Positions 14,751 through 23,221 of a DNA stretch of 39,444 nucleotides are shown piece after piece. The notes under the pieces were generated by a model that saw only the letters and a program-made list of their open reading frames with translations, was not told where the DNA came from and did not search any database. The stretch's first letter is position 1. Each line of letters opens with the position of its first letter. A program made the translations under genes and the position numbers. Origin of the DNA: a virus; the IMG/VR virus record IMGVR_UViG_3300033153_009965, positions 1 to 39,444 of that record; one strand, written 5' to 3'.

Positions 14751-17011
14751 CGCATTCCCTTTGGCTTACTTTGAGTGAGCTCAAATTCAACCTCATATCC
14801 AGTTATTAGAAGTCCTTCCTTCTTATTGGTACTAGCGATTTTTAACCTCATTGAATGAGTCTTTATATTCGGTAAGTTACCATCGTCTACCTTAATATCA
14901 TCAGTTATTTCAAGCTCAAATCCCCCAACATCCTCTTTCGCCCAGTTGCATTGAGTGGTTATAGTTGGAATCCAATTAGTGACTCCTGCACTTATAAGTA
15001 TAAATCTAACCCATTTTTTCAATAGGGTAGGAGCATCTAGGTCAAACCATCCTGTAGTGTAATAGGAGTTTATCTTACTCCCTGCATCGGTAAGACTCTC
15101 AGAGTTTCTCAAGTAGAGATTGGTCCCATCTGAAATATAGATTTTATCTACTATCGAGATAAAGCCCCCAATAGCATCTAGAGAATCATGTAAATACCAC
15201 TCCTTATAATAGTAGTCGAAGACAAGAATATCCCCACCATTTCCACCTGTGTAGGGTAGGAAGGTGTATATTTTCTCATTGTAGAAATCATTAATAGATT
15301 TTGAATTAGTTAAATCATAAGGTTGTGACACATCATTTCCAAAGAGAGGTTGAATAATATCCGAAATCTCTTTTGGGGGCTGACCACCTGTGGAACCATA
15401 CATCCCTTTTGGAGTGATATAAATATGCCCTCCATCCACTTCCTCAATTGAACGATGGGAAGCTGCACCAATTTCTGCTGTCTGTGTTTTTCTAGTCCTT
15501 AAGGTAGCTGAGATAAAATCCCCATATACATAATAGGATTGCTCTCCCTTATGTACTGCCAAGGAGTCATCATTTCCATGTAAAGCTATAATGGGTCCAT
15601 CATTAGATACACCTACTGCAAATACATAGTCAGGATTAAAGGTTTCAACCGTTGCCCCGTTGGTGCTAGTTGGGAAATCAGACCATTGAATATTATCTGT
15701 TATTAGGGTGTTATCCGCAGTAGTTGCTCCGGCATTGATTATGTTTCCATCACTATCCACACCACTTAAAAGAGCCCCACTAACTAAGTGATTTCCAAAG
15801 GTTGTCCAATATTTAGCCTTTGGAGGCAATTGACGGATAAATGAGTCATCATACACCTCAGTCAATATCTGAGCATCAACAGCAGGAGCTATAACAATAA
15901 TTGACGTAATTGTGGCATCATCTTCCTGCGGAAAGAGAGGATTAACCGATGATTTGGTGTAGTTAAAAAACTTATCCGCTGAATTGTATATTTCTATCCC
16001 ATACGTTTTATCGATGGGTCCTGCGCCAACTAACCAATCAAAAGTTCCAACACTAGCTGCTGTATAGGTTATTGTTGTGGCGGTTACCGACTCTACTTCT
16101 AGATACGCTAATTTGGTGACTGCAAAGGTTGACCCCGAATAACCTTCTATTGTTCCACCTGTATCTTGGACAGATAGAACTTGGTCGCCCACTTCAAAAT
16201 TGTGGTGTGGGGGTCCTGCATGAGTGGCTGTGTCTACTGTTAAAGTTAGAGCTCCAGAGTTTATAAGGACGGGGGATAAGGAAAGTCCAAATCTTTGAAC
16301 AAACCCATCATAGTAAGGGTCCATTATAGAAGGGATATCCCAAGTTCCACTTATTAACTTATCGTCTATTTGCTCAAATTCCGACCATGTAGTGTTTGAT
16401 TGCCCATCCCTCACCAACATTAAAACTCTGTAGAAGGTCGTTCCAGCGAGTACATTGGAGGTTATTTTAGGCTTGGGAGCTCCTGCCCTACTTATTCTAA
16501 ACCCATCGTACTTCCAAAGGTGCTCAATATCTGCAAACTCCTTAGAATCATCAGGGTCATTCCAATAAAGGACCCTATTGTACTCAACCGTCTTTGTAGG
16601 TTTAGTCCAATTTGGGAGCCTTTCAGTCCCTACCCAAACAGGGTTCTTTTGCATATTAGGTATTTCTTTAAGAATAGAACCCGTCAGTTTAAAAAGTCCT
16701 GAGGTATTAACAGTAGCTGGAGTTGCAGGGGTATTTGGATTATCTTTAGTAAATTGAACTAGAGCCAATAACTCCTTATTTTGTCCGTCCCCGATGTACT
16801 CAAATAGGTCTATAATTGTTGTACTTGTAGGTACTTCTATCCCGTCCTTAAGAACAAAAGTTACGGATAGGTCATCTACTCCCCATCTTTGACGAATCTC
16901 TCCCTGAATATTCTTTTCAACATTCTTTAGGTCAGAAGCGTATTCTGGAGGTCTATTGATATCCGAATCTCGTAAATGTAGCCCTTTAAGGGAGTATACT
17001 TTTTTGAGCAT
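14747..17011 (-). CDS. Tail hub or stabilisation protein (P22 gp10-like), 754 residues
   Basis: The N terminus matches the start of podoviral tail hub/stabilisation proteins: SLKGLHLRDSDINRPPEYAS, then LKNVEKNIQGEIRQRWGVDD. The rest is beta-rich, with repeated strand-turn patterns as in beta-propellers (LVSGALLSGVDSDG, AVHKGEQSYYVYGDF, ITPKGMYGSTGGQPP). It would close the head-tail connector in a short-tailed virion. It follows the adaptor-like gene directly. The Shine-Dalgarno is poor (TAAGTTACTAAT), so translation may be coupled to that gene. No tape-measure features. Confidence 0.65.
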   Translation of the reverse strand: MLKKVYSLKGLHLRDSDINRPPEYASDLKNVEKNIQGEIRQRWGVDDLSVTFVLKDGIEVPTSTTIIDLFEYIGDGQNKELLALVQFTKDNPNTPATPATVNTSGLFKLTGSILKEIPNMQKNPVWVGTERLPNWTKPTKTVEYNRVLYWNDPDDSKEFADIEHLWKYDGFRISRAGAPKPKITSNVLAGTTFYRVLMLVRDGQSNTTWSEFEQIDDKLISGTWDIPSIMDPYYDGFVQRFGLSLSPVLINSGALTLTVDTATHAGPPHHNFEVGDQVLSVQDTGGTIEGYSGSTFAVTKLAYLEVESVTATTITYTAASVGTFDWLVGAGPIDKTYGIEIYNSADKFFNYTKSSVNPLFPQEDDATITSIIVIAPAVDAQILTEVYDDSFIRQLPPKAKYWTTFGNHLVSGALLSGVDSDGNIINAGATTADNTLITDNIQWSDFPTSTNGATVETFNPDYVFAVGVSNDGPIIALHGNDDSLAVHKGEQSYYVYGDFISATLRTRKTQTAEIGAASHRSIEEVDGGHIYITPKGMYGSTGGQPPKEISDIIQPLFGNDVSQPYDLTNSKSINDFYNEKIYTFLPYTGGNGGDILVFDYYYKEWYLHDSLDAIGGFISIVDKIYISDGTNLYLRNSESLTDAGSKINSYYTTGWFDLDAPTLLKKWVRFILISAGVTNWIPTITTQCNWAKEDVGGFELEITDDIKVDDGNLPNIKTHSMRLKIASTNKKEGLLITGYEVEFELTQSKPKGMR

Positions 17012-17012
17012 A

Positions 17013-17669
17013 TTAGTAACTTATATATGTGTCTTGTCCAGTAGGGACTTGTTTAGGGTCTCTAGCCATATCAGCATAAAGAGCAACCATTGCAGCCCTT
17101 TCTTCACTAGTGAATATATTACTGTTTAGGATGTCAGCAGAGGAATCAACATAATTAATCTTTCTCTCTACATACATAGTCATGAACTCCTCTAATATCT
17201 CAGGAATCTCTGGAGTCGAGTCTACGCTGTCTATCCTGTCCCATTTCTTAGCGTAGTTTATTCTAATTTTAGATATTGAACTAAGCCCAACTAATGAGGT
17301 TAAGGAGATTTCAAAGAATCTACCCCTAAGTAAATACCCGTATTCGGTGGATACCTCTTGAAGAGACAACCTATGTAGTGGGTCAGACTTTGAACCATCT
17401 AAGCGAAGGGGAACTATTGAATATATGGTGTGAGGTCCCAACATATTTGAAGGGAGTTGAAATGCTGTTTGATTGGGTTCTACGGTGTAGTCTTGAAAGT
17501 TGTAAAACACAGGGTCTTGAGGATAGGCATTGTATACCGTCATCTGGATGTGTCTAGAAGCAGAGTCAAAAAATCTCATTAACATTATATCTGTGAATCT
17601 AGATTTACCATTGTTATTGGTATTGTCCCTGACTTCTGAAATCATATCTTTTACAGTTCGAGTAGACAT
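17013..17669 (-). CDS. Head-to-tail adaptor or tail tubular-like protein, 218 residues
   Basis: Begins TRTVKDMISEVRDNTNNNG, with FTDIMLMRFFDSASRHIQMTV helices, then beta strands (QTAFQLPSNMLGPHTIYSIV) and a helical end (EILEEFMTMYVERKINYVDS). This helical-beta-helical layout is typical of connector proteins between portal and tail nozzle (P22 gp4 or T7 gp11 types). Its place before the hub-like gene agrees. The match is by pattern only. Confidence 0.55.
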   Translation of the reverse strand: MSTRTVKDMISEVRDNTNNNGKSRFTDIMLMRFFDSASRHIQMTVYNAYPQDPVFYNFQDYTVEPNQTAFQLPSNMLGPHTIYSIVPLRLDGSKSDPLHRLSLQEVSTEYGYLLRGRFFEISLTSLVGLSSISKIRINYAKKWDRIDSVDSTPEIPEILEEFMTMYVERKINYVDSSADILNSNIFTSEERAAMVALYADMARDPKQVPTGQDTYISY

Positions 17670-18049
17670 TAGACTATCTTTCCTCTAGTAAGGGTTCTTA
17701 TCATCCCATCCATTGCACTAGACATCTGATTTCTATGGTCTAGTTGAGCTTCTCTTCTCTGTACGTTATCAATATAATCTTCTTTCTTACCTTGTTGGAT
17801 AGTACTTATTGCCATCTTTGCAGCTATGGCATACGGGTTACCTGTAGCAGCTCCGGCTGAAGCTAGATTGTCTATCCCATCTAGGCTACTAGAAAACCCC
17901 GGGTCCTTAGGGTCCTCTGGCATACCAATATTTATTGGTTTAGCTGTTATTTCACTCTGCTGTCCAGCTTGAAATCTCCGCATAGCCATTTCATCGTACA
18001 GGGAAGCATTGTTAGCCCCTCTATTGCTTCCTTCGTCTAACATGCCCAT
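17669..18049 (-). CDS. Hypothetical virion-associated protein, 126 residues
   Basis: Polar and low in hydrophobicity (EGSNRGANNASLYDEMAMRR; DPKDPGFSSSLDGI), an Ala-rich helix (DNLASAGAATGNPYAIAAKM) and a basic C terminus (HRNQMSSAMDGMIRTLTRGK). Composition resembles the small internal proteins further along the operon. GAGGAAACT precedes the ATG. No family recognised. Confidence 0.55.
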   Translation of the reverse strand: MGMLDEGSNRGANNASLYDEMAMRRFQAGQQSEITAKPINIGMPEDPKDPGFSSSLDGIDNLASAGAATGNPYAIAAKMAISTIQQGKKEDYIDNVQRREAQLDHRNQMSSAMDGMIRTLTRGKIV

Positions 18050-18056
18050 AGTTTCC

Positions 18057-18269
18057 TCACTTATCTAATATTTTATCCATTTTGGTATTTAATTTATCTA
18101 AGGATTTAATCATATACACTCTATCATTCTTATAGGTAGCATCAATGGTAGCTATGTCTTTAGTATTGGTAGCTATGGCTTCCTTATCGCTGATAATATT
18201 AGTCCCACCCCATGCCATTAGCGATAGAATCAGGGTTGCGAGAATAGCTGCGGTAGCTTTCTTATCCAT
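18057..18269 (-). CDS. Small membrane protein with coiled coil, 70 residues
   Basis: One N-terminal membrane helix (AAILATLILSLMAWGGTNII), then a soluble helical part (ATNTKDIATIDATYKND; LDKLNTKMDKILDK) with coiled-coil heptads. This anchor-plus-coil layout is common in small phage proteins near tail or lysis genes, such as holin accessory or i-spanin-like proteins. AAAGGAATAAT lies before the ATG. Role not assignable. Confidence 0.55.
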   Translation of the reverse strand: MDKKATAAILATLILSLMAWGGTNIISDKEAIATNTKDIATIDATYKNDRVYMIKSLDKLNTKMDKILDK

Positions 18270-18270
18270 A

Positions 18271-18591
18271 TTATTCCTTTTGAGGTTTATCCTGAGAACA
18301 ATTGTAATGAGTTCCGCTTAACTTAACTTGTGTAACGGTTCCTTTTCCATCACCCGTATGCTTATAAGCTAAACCGTTTCTGCACTCATGGTAAAATGGA
18401 ACCCTCTGCATACTACAAGTTCCTGTAAGTTCCGTTTTCTCTTTTGTAATTCTATTATATCTGTAGTTCTTTCCACCTATACAGGCGTTGGCATCGGCTC
18501 TAATAATTAAAAGTCCATCCTTATTGATTCGATTAAATTTCATTGCCATTAATGGTTGAGAAAATAGGATAAATAATATTAAATACTTCAT
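18271..18591 (-). CDS. Secreted Cys-rich small protein, 106 residues
   Basis: Signal peptide KYLILFILFSQPLMA with probable cleavage after LMA. The mature part is basic with four or five cysteines (DANACIGGKNY, TGTCSMQRVPFYHECRNG, THYNCSQDK), so it may form disulfides in the periplasm. AGGAGTTAAAA precedes the ATG. Followed by a membrane protein gene. No family recognised; a periplasmic or virion-surface role is possible. Confidence 0.6.
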   Translation of the reverse strand: MKYLILFILFSQPLMAMKFNRINKDGLLIIRADANACIGGKNYRYNRITKEKTELTGTCSMQRVPFYHECRNGLAYKHTGDGKGTVTQVKLSGTHYNCSQDKPQKE

Positions 18592-18603
18592 TTTTAACTC
18601 CTG

Positions 18604-19140
18604 TTAGTTGTCGAACTCTTTAACTATTACATAATGCGCGCTGTTACTGGTCGTACTGTGATTTTGCATGCTTATAAATTTCCCACTAGGAACTGATAGC
18701 CCGCAATGTAAATCGGTATGAGGTTCAAAAGCATTATCATTAAACCAAGCTTCTGACCCAGTATCATTATTACAATGGACGGGGTTAGTCGCTGCCGATA
18801 CCTGACTTACTCGCCCTCCGACATCCTCGTATAACATAGCCCCTTGTCCAAAAAGTCCGTCTACTTTTGTGGTGTGCCTGTCGCCCAAAATGATAGCGTG
18901 TCTTCCGGCAGGGGGTGAATAATCTATAAAGGCTGCGCCGGAGGCTACCCGCATAGTGGTATAGCCATTAGCTGCCCCTACATGGGCATAGAGTTCAAAA
19001 GTATCTTCATTTCCCAAATCAATAGTTTTATTTCCTACAACTACGCAATTATTACACCCCAAATCCCCTACAGTTGTCCCTGCTCCTTGGGAGAAAGCTA
19101 CCATCGGAAATAGCAATAATAGTAATAATAATTTCTTCAT
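18604..19140 (-). CDS. Secreted fibre-associated protein, 178 residues
   Basis: Strong signal peptide (KKLLLLLLLFPMVAFSQ). The mature part is beta-rich with paired cysteines (GDLGCNNCVVVGN; NPVHCNNDTGS; TDLHCGLSVPSG). It overlaps the end of the long fibre gene that also has a signal peptide, so the two may act together. AGGAGAAAACC precedes the ATG. Signal peptides are unusual for phage structural proteins assembled in the cytoplasm. No family recognised. Confidence 0.6.
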   Translation of the reverse strand: MKKLLLLLLLFPMVAFSQGAGTTVGDLGCNNCVVVGNKTIDLGNEDTFELYAHVGAANGYTTMRVASGAAFIDYSPPAGRHAIILGDRHTTKVDGLFGQGAMLYEDVGGRVSQVSAATNPVHCNNDTGSEAWFNDNAFEPHTDLHCGLSVPSGKFISMQNHSTTSNSAHYVIVKEFDN

Positions 19141-20720
19141 GGTTTTCTCCTGATTCTTATATAATTTGCGCCAAAAAATGGCTGTGTTACTCTGTTTCCG
19201 CTTGATTGCTGGACATTAATATAAGTCCCATCTTCACCGTAAATATCTAAGTTTCCATCAATTTTTAATCTTTCAATTCCTGAATCATCTACCATTTCAA
19301 TATCACCTTGAATTATTGTATTAAAACCACTTCCCACCAATTGTATTGGGGAGGTGGCTGAAACATTTTCGATAAAAGTTCCTGTAAGGAATGTAATTCT
19401 ATCGATTCCAAGACCTGTCGCCGAGGCAATAGCGTTCGATATTAGCACATGTGTCGCATCGTCACTAGCCACTTGAGCAACCGAACCGACAATGATAGGT
19501 ACTCCTCCACCCCAAGCAGAGTCCAAAGTTGAAGAAGCCGAACTAGCGGCTGGGGTTTGCCAAGTAGTAGTTCCAGAACCATCCGTAGTTAAAACCTGTC
19601 CGGTCAGTCCACCATCATCTGGTAGAGTTATTGTATAACTAGCAGCTAAACTTCCTGATGTTTGAATAGCTATTAGGGCTGTTCCATTTCCAGCCTGTTC
19701 AAACAGTCTGATTGGGGAGTCATTCCTCATATCGAGGACCCCATCAATCTGAACTGTGGCTGAGGCATTTAAAATATCTGTTACATCATCATAAGTTAGG
19801 TCAGGGGAGCTAGAAGCTAATCCAGTCAATCCACCAAACCATATTTCCGTAGGATTTAAGGTAGTTAAAGGTCGATGGTTCGCTACTGAAGCAAACTCAA
19901 TAGTAGGTACTTCAATTATTTGACCACCACTAGCAACCATAATTCCGGTGTTAAGGAGGGCTACTCCTGAATTAGTTCCACCTTGAGCAATAGGTAATAT
20001 TCCTGAGGAAGAAGCAAAAGGAATTGTGGGGACCTCTATAATTGAGCCTCCACTAGCAACCATAATGCCCGTATTTAGGAGGGCTACGCCTGAATTAGTA
20101 CCACCGTTAGCAATAGGTAAAATAGAATTTACGCCAGAAACTAGTGAAATTGTTGCAGTTACTACCTCATTAGCCGCATTTAGGACTAGAGGTAGGTCTC
20201 CGGTTAAGAAAGGGAGAGTGACCTCACCTGCAGGGGCGAGGACTAAATCTCCCGAAGTAGTTGAAAGGGTATTACCGTCCAGCCTTAAATTCTCAAGGTT
20301 AAACTGGATAAGCCCTGAAGCTACTCCTGTATCTGTTATCGAAAGAAAAGAATCTTTAAGAAAACCAGTGTTAGTACCGTCCCAATGCGGAACAAAATCA
20401 TCGGTACCAGAGCCAGAAACAGTACTGACAAAAAAGCCCCAAGTAGTAGTTGTTCCGTTATCAAGCTTACGATAGGGGGTTCCTGTCCCTCCTTTTTGCA
20501 TATAGAAGGTTCCGGCTTCAGCGTCTTTAGCCACCACAGTAGGGTCATCGGTATCCCCCGTCATTATCTTGATATCTCCACCTTTAAAGAGGAGGTTGGG
20601 TTTTAGAATAAGTACGTCCGGACCTTTTGGAATGGCTCCAGTACCAGCACGAAGCTCACCAACGGCAAGTATCATAACTGATAAGCAGCAAATCCATAAT
20701 ATCCATAATTTAATATTCAT
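19137..20720 (-). CDS. Tail fibre-like protein with signal peptide and tandem repeats, 527 residues
   Basis: N-terminal signal-like segment (LWILWICCLSVMILAVGELRA), then a DAEAGTFYMQ...YRKLDNG...W module (near 60-95) shared with two upstream genes. The middle has two 41-residue tandem repeats (LPIANGGTNSGVALLNTG and LPIAQGGTNSGVALLNTG) typical of phage fibres. The C-terminal half is beta-rich (ASYTITLPDDGGLTGQVLTT; GSGTTTWQTP). It probably forms a trimeric fibre or spike shaft. The hydrophobic N terminus is odd for a virion protein and might be a membrane anchor. Confidence 0.65.
   Translation of the reverse strand: MNIKLWILWICCLSVMILAVGELRAGTGAIPKGPDVLILKPNLLFKGGDIKIMTGDTDDPTVVAKDAEAGTFYMQKGGTGTPYRKLDNGTTTTWGFFVSTVSGSGTDDFVPHWDGTNTGFLKDSFLSITDTGVASGLIQFNLENLRLDGNTLSTTSGDLVLAPAGEVTLPFLTGDLPLVLNAANEVVTATISLVSGVNSILPIANGGTNSGVALLNTGIMVASGGSIIEVPTIPFASSSGILPIAQGGTNSGVALLNTGIMVASGGQIIEVPTIEFASVANHRPLTTLNPTEIWFGGLTGLASSSPDLTYDDVTDILNASATVQIDGVLDMRNDSPIRLFEQAGNGTALIAIQTSGSLAASYTITLPDDGGLTGQVLTTDGSGTTTWQTPAASSASSTLDSAWGGGVPIIVGSVAQVASDDATHVLISNAIASATGLGIDRITFLTGTFIENVSATSPIQLVGSGFNTIIQGDIEMVDDSGIERLKIDGNLDIYGEDGTYINVQQSSGNRVTQPFFGANYIRIRRKP
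19878..20123 (-). repeat. Two 123-bp tandem repeats in the fibre gene
   Basis: Two in-frame units, 20001-20123 and 19878-20000. Both encode ILPIA(N/Q)GGTNSG, VALLNTGIMVASGG and IIEVPTI(P/E)FAS. They differ at few positions, mostly synonymous, so the duplication is fairly recent. It lengthens the fibre shaft without breaking the frame. Confidence 0.85.
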
Positions 20721-20725
20721 ATATT

Positions 20726-21490
20726 CTATCCTATGAAATTAATTGCATAAGCACTAGTTACATCATCTATAATTACCGCTTTACCTGCCTGTACTGACAG
20801 TCTAGTTCCTACAGCTATAGCCACAGGTACCTTCTCATCTGGAGTTAGGGGTAAGTGGCATAGAAATACCTCTGCACCTAACAAACCTGTATATAGATTA
20901 ACAAATTCACCCATGTCATGGCTCATCATTAATTCAGTTATTGGGGCTGCTGTGGCAGTTACAATCTCTAGAAAGGCTCCACCTGCGGCTGGAATTGCCC
21001 TACCACCTGTAGGAACATCCAGAGGAATATCCATAATATCAACAACCGTTCTAGGAGGTGGAGTAACGAATTGATTTCCGTTTAAGTCAGCTGTAGCTGA
21101 AACGTACCTAAGTTGGTCGAAGGTATCAGTAACTACAGGAGCTGCTGAAAGACCAATAAGGACTATATAATCAGTCCCTGTACTTATAACTTGAGCCTCT
21201 TCCCCTAATTGGGTTCCAGAGGTCATTCTAATTACATCATATTGTTTTATTGTGTGTGCGGTCACCGGTAGTACAAATCTAGATAATACTCCATTTGCAT
21301 CTACCGCATCTACCGCTAAAGCTGTGGCGACCGAGCCCAAAATCTTGGGAGAGGTCTTTAAAGCGTATATGTCCTTAGAATGATTAGATAAGGAAGCATA
21401 TCCTTGTTCTTGGCGAACATCAGCAGAAAATCCATTCCCGACCGATATTGCTTTGTTCCATAAATTGCTGAGGTAACCTTTCATTGACAT
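20726..21490 (-). CDS. Putative structural protein, 254 residues
   Basis: Beta-rich protein in the fibre cluster: KGYLSNLWNKAISVGNGFSA start, VTAHTIKQYDVIRMTSGTQL, then YIVLIGLSAAPVVTDTF and a C-terminal barrel-like part (VAIAVGTRLSVQAGKAVIID). The alternation of small and hydrophobic residues fits a capsid decoration or fibre-base domain. AAGGAGTGGAGAT precedes the ATG. No family named. Confidence 0.6.
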   Translation of the reverse strand: MSMKGYLSNLWNKAISVGNGFSADVRQEQGYASLSNHSKDIYALKTSPKILGSVATALAVDAVDANGVLSRFVLPVTAHTIKQYDVIRMTSGTQLGEEAQVISTGTDYIVLIGLSAAPVVTDTFDQLRYVSATADLNGNQFVTPPPRTVVDIMDIPLDVPTGGRAIPAAGGAFLEIVTATAAPITELMMSHDMGEFVNLYTGLLGAEVFLCHLPLTPDEKVPVAIAVGTRLSVQAGKAVIIDDVTSAYAINFIG

Positions 21491-21531
21491 ATCTCCACTC
21501 CTTAAGGGCTTCTTTGTATACTCCTGCTATA

Positions 21532-21882
21532 TTAGCAGATTTGTTCTTTTATATCCAATACACCTTTCAACTGTACAATTCTAATCTTAAAAGGTGTATC
21601 CTTATCCAATAGGTCTATTTCAAAATCTTTGGAGGAAGTGTCTAGCAATGCGGTTTGGGCATCTGTTAGGGATATTGTGATATTTCCGCAGTCATTTGAA
21701 CCATTTATAACTATTGTAGTAGCAATCCTATCAGCAGTTATTGCTGCTCCAGTGCTTACAAAACAAGCAGTTATGTTGCCTGTGCCTGAAGCGTATTGGG
21801 TTAAATCTAAATTTGCCCCATCTCCATCTTTGAGTTGAACCGTAATATCTCTATCTTCACCTTGAATTATTTTAAGACTCAT
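21532..21882 (-). CDS. Putative baseplate/fibre-base protein (BppU N-terminal-like), 116 residues
   Basis: Begins SLKIIQGEDRDITVQLKDGD, close to the strand pattern of BppU-type N-terminal domains (kGD-x-...-v.l.d.dG....l), and continues TTIVINGSNDCGNITISLTD and DFEIDLLDKDTPFKIRIVQL. A single small beta domain. The gene overlaps the end of the 157-residue gene. The homology is suggestive only. Confidence 0.55.
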   Translation of the reverse strand: MSLKIIQGEDRDITVQLKDGDGANLDLTQYASGTGNITACFVSTGAAITADRIATTIVINGSNDCGNITISLTDAQTALLDTSSKDFEIDLLDKDTPFKIRIVQLKGVLDIKEQIC

Positions 21883-22345
21883 TAACTACTCCTTCAATTA
21901 TAGTATCTTGTTCTATTGTACCTAGCAATATTTCCTCGATTAAGGCACCTTCTAATCCAGTATCCGAGTTTGCTACTGCGACAATATCTGCTACAGCACC
22001 CCCAATATTGGAAACTTTAGCATCTAAGTTATTCTCGATTAGTTCTCCTATTATGTCTCTCACGAATATCTCCGATAGAAAACGAGGGTTATATTTAGTT
22101 TCAGGACTAGTCCCATTTGATTTCCGAATAAAGTATAACACCTTAATTGCGCCATTTGTAGGCATCGTATGGGTTTCTTCTGTATAAGAGCCATCCCCCT
22201 CGTTATTTAGTTCAAATTCGGAAGTCAATATTGTGCCATCTAGCTCCTCTATCCTAGAAAATACCCTAGTAGAGGGAAACTTAGCCCCGTCACCTAGTTG
22301 AATTTCTAATTCTAAGGTGTCCCCTAGCTTTTTAAAAACAGACAA
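21872..22345 (-). CDS. Putative fibre-associated protein, 157 residues
   Basis: Starts at TTG 22345 with GAGG upstream. The first 95 residues are a beta domain (LGDTLELEIQLGDGAKFPST; NGAIKVLYFIRKSNG) related in pattern to the next gene. The C-terminal part is helical and hydrophobic (FVRDIIGELIENNLDAKVSN; LEGALIEEILLGTIEQDTII). Probably part of the tail fibre base. No family recognised. Confidence 0.55.
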   Translation of the reverse strand: MSVFKKLGDTLELEIQLGDGAKFPSTRVFSRIEELDGTILTSEFELNNEGDGSYTEETHTMPTNGAIKVLYFIRKSNGTSPETKYNPRFLSEIFVRDIIGELIENNLDAKVSNIGGAVADIVAVANSDTGLEGALIEEILLGTIEQDTIIEGVVNES

Positions 22346-22411
22346 AAATTACCTCGTATTTATTTCTATATAAGCCTTAATCATCATAAATAACCCCTAT
22401 ATTTCAAGCCT

Positions 22412-23035
22412 CTACAGGTCTAAGTAAGGTTGTGCTGCTAAAGTTGCTGCGGGTTCGTCAACCGCTAATAATACCGCCACAACGTAAGTATCAAATAAAA
22501 CTCTTTCCGTTATAACCTTTAATGCAATTGCCCCTAGTATCTTAGTTAAGTCGGTGTCATCTATTATATTATAGCTGTCTCGCTCATCAAAAGTGAAAAC
22601 CTTAAAGGTGTAAGTAGCTAACCCTTTTGAAAGAAGCGTTTCTATCTTTGTCCAATTGTCTTGGCTTTCGGTTGAGCAAGAAAACATTTTTCCTGACGAC
22701 GCTGGGTATTCAAATAAAATTTTATGTGAGTTAAATCTATCACTTCTTTTTTCTACAAGTAGTGAAATAATTTCATCTTTAAAAGTATTTAAACTAACGG
22801 GAATAAGTACGCCAATTTTGTGGGTTGTTTCTATAAGTTGAGATAATGAAAAGTCATAGGACCATTGTTTTGATAGGTCGATTGCCGTGGCATCTATTCC
22901 GGTATAATCAGCTACGTTAAAAGGTGGCGTATATTCATTACAAAAATTTAAAACCGCCGTAGTTATGTTTACCGCATCCCTAAATTCTTCTAATGGCACT
23001 AAGCCTATATCACTTTTTACTATTGCTACTTTCAT
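22412..23035 (-). CDS. Putative fibre assembly/attachment protein, 207 residues
   Basis: Mixed alpha/beta (VAIVKSDIGLVPLEEFRDAV; YDFSLSQLIETTHKIGVLIP). The C-terminal half (FSCSTESQDNWTKIETLLSK to LTKILGAIALKVITERVLFD) resembles DUF4376-like domains near tail-fibre genes. Starts immediately after the split fibre fragment's stop, with AGGAGTTAAGTTAA upstream, so it probably works with that fibre. Assignment tentative. Confidence 0.5.
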   Translation of the reverse strand: MKVAIVKSDIGLVPLEEFRDAVNITTAVLNFCNEYTPPFNVADYTGIDATAIDLSKQWSYDFSLSQLIETTHKIGVLIPVSLNTFKDEIISLLVEKRSDRFNSHKILFEYPASSGKMFSCSTESQDNWTKIETLLSKGLATYTFKVFTFDERDSYNIIDDTDLTKILGAIALKVITERVLFDTYVVAVLLAVDEPAATLAAQPYLDL

Positions 23036-23221
23036 TTAACTTAACTCCTGTAGAAAATACATTGTAGTTTCGCCTGGCTTATTGGAGGCGTCCCATTCTA
23101 TCTCTACATAATCGCCCGCAAGAACGCTTACGGAAATAGTTTCGACTCCTGATTTTGCAGCACCGGACAAATTTGTTAAAATTACGGTAGCCTCAACGCT
23201 TCCATTAATATGTATTTTCAT
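23036..23221 (-). CDS. C-terminal fragment of a split fibre gene, 61 residues
   Basis: Begins MKIHINGSVEATVILTNLSG and ends in a beta strand block (VSVLAGDYVEIEWDASNKPG; TTMYFLQELS) typical of the tip domain of fibre trimers. It overlaps the end of the preceding gene by 17 bases, precisely where a 10-bp unit is duplicated. Removing one unit fuses the two frames as ...TTSTQ-MKIHING. It could be made by reinitiation, by frameshifting, or only after slippage restores the frame. Confidence 0.6.
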   Translation of the reverse strand: MKIHINGSVEATVILTNLSGAAKSGVETISVSVLAGDYVEIEWDASNKPGETTMYFLQELS

